This document shows, piece after piece, positions 1 through 5,346 of a DNA stretch of 6,814 nucleotides. Every line of letters starts with the position of its first letter. Position 1 is the first letter of the stretch. A program made the position numbers and the translations under genes. This stretch comes from Actinomycetota bacterium (GTDB lineage Bacteria; Actinomycetota; Acidimicrobiia; IMCC26256; PALSA-610). A model generated the notes under the pieces. That model saw nothing but the letters and a program-made list of their open reading frames with translations, did no database searches and was not told the origin of the DNA. The stretch lies in contig JAUZEI010000134.1 in assembly GCA_030839105.1 (NCBI GenBank), forward strand, positions 1-6,814, read 5' to 3'.

Positions 1-777
1 GAACCCATCGCGTGTTGTGTCGATCGCGACGTGCTGGGCGTGCCGTTCTATCTGATGGCTCCGGTCGACGGCGTCGTCGTGCGCGAGCAACTGCCCGCGC
101 CGCTCTCGGGCGATCCGGCCGCCCCGAGAGCATGTTCGTACGCGCTCGTCGACGCGCTGGCCGGCATTCACGCGTTCGACTGGCAGGCCGGCGGCCTCGC
201 CGACTTCGGTCGGCCGGACGGCTACCTCGAACGCCAGGTACCGCGTTGGCTCGGACAGCTGGAGAAGTACGCGACGCGCCCGCTGCCCGACGTCGACGCG
301 GCCGGTCGCTGGCTCCAGGCGCACACGCCGCCCATGCAGCCGCCGGCCGTCATCCACGGCGACTACAAGCTCGACAACGTCATGTTCGCGCCGCACCTGC
401 CGGTGGAGTTGGTCGCAGTGGTCGACTGGGAGCAATCGACGGTGGGCGACCCATTGGTCGATCTCGGATGGGTGGTCGGGCTGTGGATCGAGCCGGGGGA
501 GCGCGCCTCGCTCGCGGGCGGTTCACCGTTCGCATCGGATGCCGACTACCCGACCCGCGCCGAGTTGGTCGCGCGCTACGCGCATCGAACCGGGCGCGAC
601 GTGTCGAACCTGGCGTTCTATTGCGTGCTCGGACTGTTCAAGCTCGCGTGCGTGATGGAAGGATCGTTCGCGCGATTCCGCGCGGGCACGAGCGACGACG
701 CGTACTTCGCCGCGTTGGAGACGGGCGTCCCGGCTCTCGCCCGCCGCGCCCTCGACTTCGCCGACTCCGGCATCTGA
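1..777 (+). CDS. Phosphotransferase family protein (ACAD10/11-type APH-fold kinase), 5' truncated
   Basis: The frame is open from the first base and ends at TGA 775-777, giving 258 residues; the N-terminal lobe (glycine-rich loop and ATP-contacting basic residue, roughly 80-100 residues) lies left of the window. The Brenner-type catalytic motif HGDYKLDN is encoded at 355-378, with catalytic Asp at 361-363. It is followed by the metal-binding DWE at 424-432 and GDP at 445-453, then the DLGW stretch typical of the PF01636 subgroup that resembles the kinase domain of human ACAD10/ACAD11. Members of this subgroup are usually annotated simply as phosphotransferases; those studied phosphorylate hydroxyacyl-CoA rather than antibiotics, so drug resistance should not be assumed. 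It converges with exodeoxyribonuclease III. The internal Met at 55 is not a plausible start because homology continues upstream of it. The family call is firm; the substrate is unknown. Confidence 0.9.
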   Translation, partial: EPIACCVDRDVLGVPFYLMAPVDGVVVREQLPAPLSGDPAAPRACSYALVDALAGIHAFDWQAGGLADFGRPDGYLERQVPRWLGQLEKYATRPLPDVDAAGRWLQAHTPPMQPPAVIHGDYKLDNVMFAPHLPVELVAVVDWEQSTVGDPLVDLGWVVGLWIEPGERASLAGGSPFASDADYPTRAELVARYAHRTGRDVSNLAFYCVLGLFKLACVMEGSFARFRAGTSDDAYFAALETGVPALARRALDFADSGI

Positions 778-804
778 CCCGGGACCACAGCGGCATTGCT
801 TCGG

Positions 805-828
805 ATCAAAGGGGCGGTCGCCCTTGAT
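805..828. terminator. Hairpin between convergent genes, probable bidirectional terminator
   Basis: An imperfect inverted repeat fills the 55-base gap between the kinase stop (777) and the exodeoxyribonuclease III stop (833). ATC 805-807 pairs with GAT 826-828 and AAGGG 809-813 pairs with CCCTT 821-825, with A808 bulged and a 7-base loop. It starts 4 bases after the minus-strand stop codon, and in that direction the stem ends in a short T run (CCCTTTGAT). The position is right for a terminator, but the stem is modest and there is no long U tract. Confidence 0.45.
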
Positions 829-832
829 GGCC

Positions 833-1615
833 TCAGTCGCGCAGGTCGATGATCACCGGGGCGTGATCGGACGGCCCGGTTCCCTTACGGGCGTTGCGGT
901 CGACCACGGCCCACGTGACCCGCTCCGCCACCGGCGGGCTCGCGAGCACGAGATCGATGCGCATGCCGCGGTGTTGATGGAAATCGCCGGCGCGGTAGTC
1001 CCAGTAGCTGAATAGCCGATCGGAGTCGGGATATACGCGCCGGAACGCGTCCTCGAGCCCCCACTCCTCGAGGCGGCCGACCGCCTTGCGTTCGGGTTCG
1101 GTGACATGTGTCGAGCCGATGAACTTCTTCGGATCCCAGACGTCGCGATCTTCGGGCGCGACGTTGAAGTCGCCCATCACGACGAGTGGATCAGTCGGCT
1201 TGTGGGTCGCGTCGATCCAGTCGTGCATGCTCCCGAGCCAGTGGAGCTTGCGGTCGTAGAACTCGGTGCCGACCTCGCGCCCGTTCGGTACGTAGACGCT
1301 GACGACGCGGATGCCGCCGCACGTCGCGGCGAGGATGCGGGCGTCGCCTTCGTAGGGATCGACGTGCGCGTCACCGAAGCCGTGCGACGGATCCTCGATG
1401 CCCACGCGCGACAGGATCGCGACGCCGTTCCATTGTCCCTGCCCGTAATGCACCGAGTCGTATCCCAGCGCGGAGAATGTCAGTGCCGGAAACGCCTTGT
1501 CAGCGAGCTTCGTCTCCTGCAGGCACAACACGTCGACTTCTGCGTAGCCGAGGAACTCCTCGACGCGGGGCAGACGGGCCTTCAACGAGTTGACGTTCCA
1601 GGTGGCGATCCGCAT
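833..1615 (-). CDS. xth: Exodeoxyribonuclease III (AP endonuclease, Xth family)
   Basis: This 260-residue protein has the usual length of the ExoIII/APE1 family. These enzymes incise DNA 5' of abasic sites and remove 3'-blocking groups and 3' nucleotides in base excision repair, using Mg2+. The active-site set is complete and in order: Asn7 in WNVNS, Glu34 in LQETK, Tyr108 in YVPNG, Asp149 and Asn151 in GDFN, Asp221 in RIDLVLAS, and the Asp250-His251 pair in SDHAPV near the C terminus. The ATG at 1615 is fixed by the family N terminus MRIATWNVNS. It starts 11 bases after the DUF6285 stop and may be cotranscribed with that gene. It has no Shine-Dalgarno sequence, but a TAGCCT hexamer lies 8 bases upstream, suggesting its own leaderless promoter. 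Nothing in the active site is missing. Confidence 0.97.
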   Translation of the reverse strand: MRIATWNVNSLKARLPRVEEFLGYAEVDVLCLQETKLADKAFPALTFSALGYDSVHYGQGQWNGVAILSRVGIEDPSHGFGDAHVDPYEGDARILAATCGGIRVVSVYVPNGREVGTEFYDRKLHWLGSMHDWIDATHKPTDPLVVMGDFNVAPEDRDVWDPKKFIGSTHVTEPERKAVGRLEEWGLEDAFRRVYPDSDRLFSYWDYRAGDFHQHRGMRIDLVLASPPVAERVTWAVVDRNARKGTGPSDHAPVIIDLRD

Positions 1616-1623
1616 CGGGATCG

Positions 1624-1629
1624 AGGCTA
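1624..1629 (-). promoter_or_regulatory. Candidate -10 element (TAGCCT) for a leaderless xth transcript
   Basis: On the minus strand TAGCCT lies 8 bases before the xth ATG and overlaps the TAG stop of the DUF6285 gene. It fits TANNNT, the actinobacterial -10 consensus, at the spacing that would start transcription at or next to the start codon. No -35 resembling TTGACA is visible, and no GGAGG-like site precedes the ATG. It is supported mainly by the same arrangement at two other genes here. Confidence 0.4.
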
Positions 1630-2016
1630 GGCGGACGGGTCGGGCGGCAGGTATCCCGGGTTCGCGACGAGGAGCTTCTCCCGCACGGTCGCGCGCACGT
1701 GGTCGCGCACCGCGTCGAGCCGGTCGTCGAGCGAGCCGTTCCGGATGGCAGCCGCCAGCGCGATCTCGAGCTCCCGGGCATCGTCCTCATGCCCCGAAAT
1801 GTCGGGCCCCAGGATGGCCGCCGCGCGCTCCCTCTCCGCGGCGACCAAGCCGGGTCCGACGGTGAGCTCGCGCTCGATCATGCCCAGCGCGTTGACGGCC
1901 ACCCGCGTGTGAAACTGCACGCGGCCCTCGGTCGCGGCCATGACGTCGCCTTCGAGAAACTCGCGTACGGCCCGTACGAGTTCCGCCGCGGTCGGCCGGT
2001 CCTGGGTCAACGTCAC
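1627..2016 (-). CDS. DUF6285 family protein, LvaB-like partner of the upstream kinase
   Basis: A small helical protein of 129 residues if started at GTG 2016. The N-terminal DRPTAAELVRAVREFLEGDV (about residues 6-25), a central conserved stretch with FHTRVAVNAL and IEREL, and the C-terminal VREKLLVANPGYL are what I recognise as DUF6285. No signal peptide, membrane segment or catalytic motif is visible. The GTG overlaps the stop of the kinase gene by 4 bases (GTGA), so translation is probably coupled. A GGAGG at 2020-2024 lies only 3 bases before that GTG but 9 bases before an in-frame TTG at 2010, so the true start may be TTG (127 residues). The frame stays open upstream to 2148, but that part overlaps the kinase and lacks family similarity. 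In Pseudomonas putida, LvaB, a small protein encoded next to kinase LvaA, is needed for 4-hydroxyvaleryl-CoA phosphorylation. The equivalence here rests on size, family impression and order. Confidence 0.85.
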   Translation of the reverse strand: MTLTQDRPTAAELVRAVREFLEGDVMAATEGRVQFHTRVAVNALGMIERELTVGPGLVAAERERAAAILGPDISGHEDDARELEIALAAAIRNGSLDDRLDAVRDHVRATVREKLLVANPGYLPPDPSA

Positions 2017-2999
2017 CAACCTCCGTCGAGGATCTGCAGGAGATCCCATTCGGTCTCCGCGACCCGGCGCCCCAACGTGGCGAGCTCGACGGACCGGACG
2101 AGCCCGTTGAGGTGTGTGAAGGCCTGCCCGATGCAGATCACGCCCCACTTCAGCGTGCCGAGCCCGACCCAGAACCGCAGCGTCGCCTCGTCGACGGTCC
2201 GGCCCCCGGCACCTTCATAGGCGGCGAGGAGTTCGGGAACCGAGCCGAAGCCACCCACGAGCCGGTCGGCGACGCCGAAGCGCCACGACTTCACGCACAG
2301 CCATCCGAGATCCTCTATCGGGTCGCCCACGTGCGCGAGCTCCCAGTCGAGCACCGCCCGGATGCCATCCGGACCGACGATGAAGTTTCCGTTGCGGAAG
2401 TCGCCGTGCACCAGCTCGGGGCGGGCCGGCGGGGGAGGGACGCGTTCCGCGAGCCAGCGGAGCCCGAGCTCGAAGGCGGGATGGGGCTCGCCGAACGTGT
2501 CGATGAGCGTGCGGTACTGGTCGATCTGCGCGGCCGCGTCCAAGCCGGGAAGGGCCGGGAGGGATGAAGGGGCGATGGCGTGGATGCGGGCCGCGATCTC
2601 CCCACACTGCGCCGCCAGGCGGGGCCGGGCCTCGGCGTAGGCGTCGTCGCGCAGGATGCGACGGGGGATCGTCTCCCCCTCGATGCGATCCATGACGAAG
2701 CCGCGGCCGAGGCCATCTTCGGGCCGGAGAAGGGCCAGCACGCGCGGCACGGCGACTCCTGCCGCCGCAGCCACTCGGATGAGCTGGTACTCCGTCGACC
2801 GGTCGGAATCGCCGACGTGCTCGCCCGGGTCGCGCCGGAGAACGAACCCGCGCCGCGCACCGCCCGCGTCGACGAAGTCGAACGACCACGTTTCCCGCGA
2901 CGCGCCGCCCGATAGCCGGCGGAGGTCGACGACGGAGCCGTCACCGACCGTCGCCGCGACCACGCGCGCCAGCGCCTCGGGATCGGGAGCTCCGCTCAC
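2013..2999 (-). CDS. Phosphotransferase family protein, LvaA-like (candidate 4-hydroxyacyl-CoA kinase)
   Basis: This is a complete 328-residue APH-fold kinase (PF01636, ACAD10/11 N-terminal-like subgroup). The N-terminal lobe has the nucleotide loop LSGGASRETWSF (29-40) and the strand FVLRRDP (52-58), with Arg where classical APH enzymes often have Lys. The C-terminal lobe has the catalytic HGDFRNGN (198-205, Asp200), DWE (218-220) and GDP (225-227), followed by DLGW. I chose GTG 2999: residues encoded further upstream are Arg-rich low-complexity sequence crossing the divergent intergenic region. No Shine-Dalgarno precedes it, but TAGCGT lies 7 bases upstream. It overlaps a DUF6285 gene by 4 bases. 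Related proteins: LvaA of P. putida (4-hydroxyvaleryl-CoA kinase, active with LvaB) and the kinase domains of human ACAD10/11. The fold and motifs are directly seen; the hydroxyacyl-CoA substrate is inferred. No acyl-CoA dehydrogenase partner lies in the window. Confidence 0.92.
   Translation of the reverse strand: MSGAPDPEALARVVAATVGDGSVVDLRRLSGGASRETWSFDFVDAGGARRGFVLRRDPGEHVGDSDRSTEYQLIRVAAAAGVAVPRVLALLRPEDGLGRGFVMDRIEGETIPRRILRDDAYAEARPRLAAQCGEIAARIHAIAPSSLPALPGLDAAAQIDQYRTLIDTFGEPHPAFELGLRWLAERVPPPPARPELVHGDFRNGNFIVGPDGIRAVLDWELAHVGDPIEDLGWLCVKSWRFGVADRLVGGFGSVPELLAAYEGAGGRTVDEATLRFWVGLGTLKWGVICIGQAFTHLNGLVRSVELATLGRRVAETEWDLLQILDGGW
2020..2024 (-). promoter_or_regulatory. Ribosome binding site GGAGG inside the kinase 3' end
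   Basis: On the minus strand GGAGG is embedded in the last codons of the kinase gene (Asp-Gly-Gly-Trp-stop). It leaves 3 bases to GTG 2016 and 9 bases to TTG 2010, so it bears on the start choice for the DUF6285 gene: the spacing favours TTG, the coupling overlap favours GTG. Confidence 0.6.
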
Positions 3000-3006
3000 G
3001 GGCCGG

Positions 3007-3012
3007 ACGCTA
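3007..3012 (-). promoter_or_regulatory. Candidate -10 element (TAGCGT) for leaderless kinase transcript
   Basis: On the minus strand TAGCGT lies 7 bases before GTG 2999, fitting TANNNT at leaderless spacing. There is no purine-rich ribosome binding site in between and no recognisable -35. It also supports 2999 as the true start of the kinase. Confidence 0.45.
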
Positions 3013-3196
3013 GCCAGCCGCCACCTGCTTCGCCCCTGCGCATGTGCCGACGCATCGACGCGCGAACCACGCGTCCGCGGGGTGTTGCGCCGCGCCGAGC
3101 GGGAGCACTGTTGCCGAGTTGTCGGTTCCTCCGGTCTGTCGTTCCCAGGTTTCGGGCGTGGTCGAGCCGTCCTCTCGTTCTGTTCACTTCCGTCCC

Positions 3197-3203
3197 GAGG
3201 AGG
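3197..3203 (+). promoter_or_regulatory. Strong ribosome binding site GAGGAGG
   Basis: GAGGAGG lies 4 bases before GTG 3208 and fixes the start of the small conserved protein; it is the clearest Shine-Dalgarno sequence in the window. It implies a leadered transcript, in contrast to the kinase, xth and universal stress protein genes. Confidence 0.8.
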
Positions 3204-3207
3204 CGCG

Positions 3208-3573
3208 GTGAGCGTCAAGCTGAACGACCGCTCGTTCGAGTACGCCCAGGACCTGATCCGGCACGGGAAGTACGTGATCGACGAGCGGGACGACTGGAGC
3301 GAGCATCAGCCGTCGACCGGCCAGGAGAACGCGTTCATCGAGAAGCACGGCTTCTCGGAGTACGCCCACTGGCACCTCGGGATCGACACCGACGCCGACG
3401 AAGACACGAAGGCCCGCTACAAGTTTCCCTACGGCGACTTCGAGAAGGTCCACCGGTGCGGCGTGATCGCCGCCGAATCGCGAGCGGGCCAGCGCAAGTA
3501 CGAAGACATCGAGTCGGCGTGCGCGCACCTCCACGGAATGTTGGATGTTGGAAGCGCTCAGGTGACCGAGTGA
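3208..3573 (+). CDS. Conserved-looking small protein of unknown function, coupled to MFS exporter
   Basis: This is a 121-residue soluble protein; I do not know its function. It is acidic and rich in His and aromatic residues: DERDDWSEHQPS (25-36), a segment ending in HWHLGID (54-60), RYKFPYGDFEKVHRCG (70-85), AAESRAGQ (88-95) and HLHGML (107-112). The spread of His33, 47, 54, 56, 82, 107, 109 and Cys84 would suit metal binding, but no known metal motif is present. The tightly patterned middle part resembles short hypothetical proteins I recall from other actinobacteria, so it is likely real and conserved. There is no signal peptide or membrane segment. The start GTG 3208 is set by GAGGAGG. 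The stop overlaps the MFS start by 4 bases (GTGA), so the two are probably translated together. The last residues (about 113-121) look like an unconserved tail that simply reaches the coupling site. Confidence 0.85.
   Translation: MSVKLNDRSFEYAQDLIRHGKYVIDERDDWSEHQPSTGQENAFIEKHGFSEYAHWHLGIDTDADEDTKARYKFPYGDFEKVHRCGVIAAESRAGQRKYEDIESACAHLHGMLDVGSAQVTE
3560..3565 (+). promoter_or_regulatory. Ribosome binding site AGGTGA for the MFS gene
   Basis: AGGTGA lies within the last codons of the preceding gene, 4 bases before GTG 3570. It supports the coupled GTG start over any start further upstream in the long open frame. Confidence 0.5.
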
Positions 3574-5315
3574 GCACCGCCGCGTCGCAGCTCACCGGCG
3601 CGTCCGATTCCGACGGCGCCCACTCCGATCCGCACCGCTGGCGCGTGCTGATAGTTCTGTGCGTTGCGCTCGTCGTCGTCGCGCTCGACAACACAATCTT
3701 GAACGTCGCGCTGCCGAGCCTGGTGCGGGAGTTGCACGCGACGAATTCCCAACTGCAGTGGATGGTCGACGCGTACACGATCGTGTTCGCGAGCGCGCTC
3801 CTCGCCGCGGGCAGTCTCGGCGACCGCTTCGGACGCAGAGGTGCCCTGCAGACCGGCCTGATCATTTTCGGGATCGGCTCTGTGATGTCCGCGTTCGCGG
3901 GCTCTGCGAACCAGCTGATCTACACCCGCGGGCTCATGGGACTCGGCGGCGCGCTCATCATGCCGTCGACACTGTCCATCCTGACGAACGTGTTTCCCGC
4001 CGACGAGCTCGGTCGGGCGATCGGCATCTGGGCCGGCGTCTCCGGACTCGGCATCGCCATCGGCCCGACGATCGGCGGATGGCTCCTCGAGCACTTCTGG
4101 TGGGGATCGGTCTTCCTCGTCAACGTGCCGGTCATCGCCCTCGGGCTCGTGGCGGTCGCGCTCATCGTGCCGACGTCGCGCGATCCATCGGCGCCGCCGC
4201 TCGACATCGCGGGCTTCGTGCTCTCGGCGAGCTCGATCACCGCGATCCTCTACGGGATCATCGAGGGCCCGACCCGCGGTTGGTCCTCGCAGACGATCGT
4301 CGCGTCGTTCGGCGTCGGGTGCATACTGCTCGGCGCGTTCGTGCTGTGGGAGCGGCACACACCTCGACCAATGCTCGACGTCCGCTTCTTCGCGAACCCG
4401 CGTTTCTCGGCGGCCTCGGTCGCCATCACCCTCGTCTTCTTCGCGTTGTTCGGCTCCCTGTTCTTCCTGAGTCAATACCTGCAGTTCGTCGCCGGCTACA
4501 CGCCGCTGGAGGCCGGCCTGCGGGTGACACCGGTGGCCGGTGTCCTCATCGTCTCCGCGCCTGCGAGCAGTCTTCTCGTGCGGCGTTTCGGCACGAAGCT
4601 CGTCGTGAGCGGAGGCCTGCTCGTCGTCGCGGCCGGTCTGTTCATCCTCACGCGCGTCACGGTGAGCTCCGGGTATTCCGTCGTCCTCGCATCGTTGCTG
4701 GTGCTGGGGCTCGGTATCGGCCTGGCAATGGCGCCCGCGACCGAGTCGATCATGAGCTCCCTCCCACCGGAGCGGGCGGGGGTCGGCTCCGCAATGAACG
4801 ACACGACGAGGTTGATCGGCGGTGCGCTCGGGGTCGCCGTGCTCGGGACGGTGATGAAGGCGGTGTACGTCGCGCACATCGACTCGGTTCCGGCAGTCCG
4901 ACAGCTTCCGCCCGCCGGACTGGCCGCGGTACGCGCTTCGGTCGGTGGAGCCGATGCGGTCGCCGCGCAGCTCCCCGCCCCGCTCGGACGGGCATTGCTG
5001 CTCGTCGCGAACCAGGCCTTCGTCGACGGCATGCGCCGCGCGGTGATCGTGGGTGCCATTGTCGCGCTCGTGGGCGCGCTCGTGGCGCTGATCTTCCTGC
5101 CCGCGCGCGCCGAGTCGGCCGCGCCGGCGCGTGCTGCAACGACGCGACCGCTTCCACCCGGGCGCGCGCGGCGACCGGCGGTGGGCGCGCTCGGACTCTG
5201 CGGGGAAGCGGGGCTCGCAAACCTGAACGCCAGCTCGGTCGTGACGCGCAGCACGACCTACCTGGTCGTGTTCGAGCGGTCGGTCGTATACGAACCACGC
5301 GCGCGCGGGATGTGA
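3570..5315 (+). CDS. DHA2-family (14-TM) major facilitator superfamily exporter, EmrB/QacA type
   Basis: This 581-residue integral membrane protein is a proton-coupled drug or metabolite antiporter by family. TM1 starts near residue 26 and carries the motif LDNTILNVALP (39-49). Motif A, GSLGDRFGRR (81-90), lies in the TM2-TM3 loop; TM4 has Arg120 in the TRGLMGLGGA stretch. The antiporter motif C, GVSGLGIAIGPTIGG (156-170), is in TM5 and marks it as an exporter. Further hydrophobic helices run to about residue 510, giving roughly 14 segments as in EmrB/QacA. The GTG start gives a typical short cytoplasmic N terminus and overlaps the preceding stop by 4 bases. The frame is open far upstream, but that part is Arg-rich non-coding-like sequence. 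Odd: after the last helix (LIFLPA, 508-512) there is a 69-residue tail, longer than usual and without family similarity. Substrate unknown. Confidence 0.94.
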   Translation: MSTAASQLTGASDSDGAHSDPHRWRVLIVLCVALVVVALDNTILNVALPSLVRELHATNSQLQWMVDAYTIVFASALLAAGSLGDRFGRRGALQTGLIIFGIGSVMSAFAGSANQLIYTRGLMGLGGALIMPSTLSILTNVFPADELGRAIGIWAGVSGLGIAIGPTIGGWLLEHFWWGSVFLVNVPVIALGLVAVALIVPTSRDPSAPPLDIAGFVLSASSITAILYGIIEGPTRGWSSQTIVASFGVGCILLGAFVLWERHTPRPMLDVRFFANPRFSAASVAITLVFFALFGSLFFLSQYLQFVAGYTPLEAGLRVTPVAGVLIVSAPASSLLVRRFGTKLVVSGGLLVVAAGLFILTRVTVSSGYSVVLASLLVLGLGIGLAMAPATESIMSSLPPERAGVGSAMNDTTRLIGGALGVAVLGTVMKAVYVAHIDSVPAVRQLPPAGLAAVRASVGGADAVAAQLPAPLGRALLLVANQAFVDGMRRAVIVGAIVALVGALVALIFLPARAESAAPARAATTRPLPPGRARRPAVGALGLCGEAGLANLNASSVVTRSTTYLVVFERSVVYEPRARGM

Positions 5316-5333
5316 ATCGCGCCCCAGTTTCCC

Positions 5334-5339
5334 TACCGT
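5334..5339 (+). promoter_or_regulatory. Candidate -10 element (TACCGT) for leaderless uspA-like transcript
   Basis: TACCGT lies 7 bases before ATG 5347 in the 31-base gap after the MFS stop. There is no Shine-Dalgarno sequence in the gap. The hexamer about 17 bases upstream (TGTGAA, 5311-5316) is a poor -35. Same arrangement as at the kinase and xth genes. Confidence 0.45.
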
Positions 5340-5346
5340 CAGTGGC

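Larger units (their letters stand above)
3000..3207. other. Divergent intergenic region between the kinase unit and the small protein/MFS unit
   Basis: 208 bases with no convincing gene; frames reading across it are Arg/Pro-rich shadows. It must hold promoters for both directions. The minus-strand candidate is the TAGCGT at 3007-3012. For the plus strand I see no clear -35/-10 pair. An inverted repeat, GACGCG 3057-3062 with CGCGTC 3070-3075 (7-base loop), could be an operator or a leader hairpin, but 6-bp G+C palindromes are common at this base composition. The stretch 3110-3195 is richer in T than its surroundings, as expected for a promoter or leader. Confidence 0.6.

Noticed and set aside
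1..777. Reading either phosphotransferase as an aminoglycoside resistance gene
   Set aside because: The DLGW-type motifs and, for the second, the DUF6285 neighbour point to the ACAD10/11-like metabolic branch of the APH fold, not drug-modifying enzymes.
12..827. A 271-codon plus-strand frame overlapping the first kinase
   Set aside because: Arg-rich shadow; the kinase frame shows HGD, DWE and GDP motifs.
3000..3218. Upstream extension of the minus-strand kinase to an ATG at 3218
   Set aside because: It would run through the divergent intergenic region and overlap the next gene's start; the residues are low complexity, and GTG 2999 has a -10-like hexamer at leaderless spacing.
3042..3569. 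Upstream extension of the MFS open frame to an ATG at 3042
   Set aside because: The added residues are Arg-rich and overlap the well supported small protein; GTG 3570 has the coupling overlap and gives a normal N terminus.
3063..5301. An 11-base direct repeat (CGAACCACGCG at 3063-3073 and 5291-5301), each upstream of a gene
   Set aside because: A few 11-base matches are expected by chance in a window this size at high G+C, and the copies sit at different distances from their genes.
5150..5315. A possible frameshift near the MFS 3' end, hiding a normal C terminus in another frame
   Set aside because: I looked at the second plus-strand frame over this stretch and found only Arg-rich translation and no better C terminus; kept only as a question in the tail finding.
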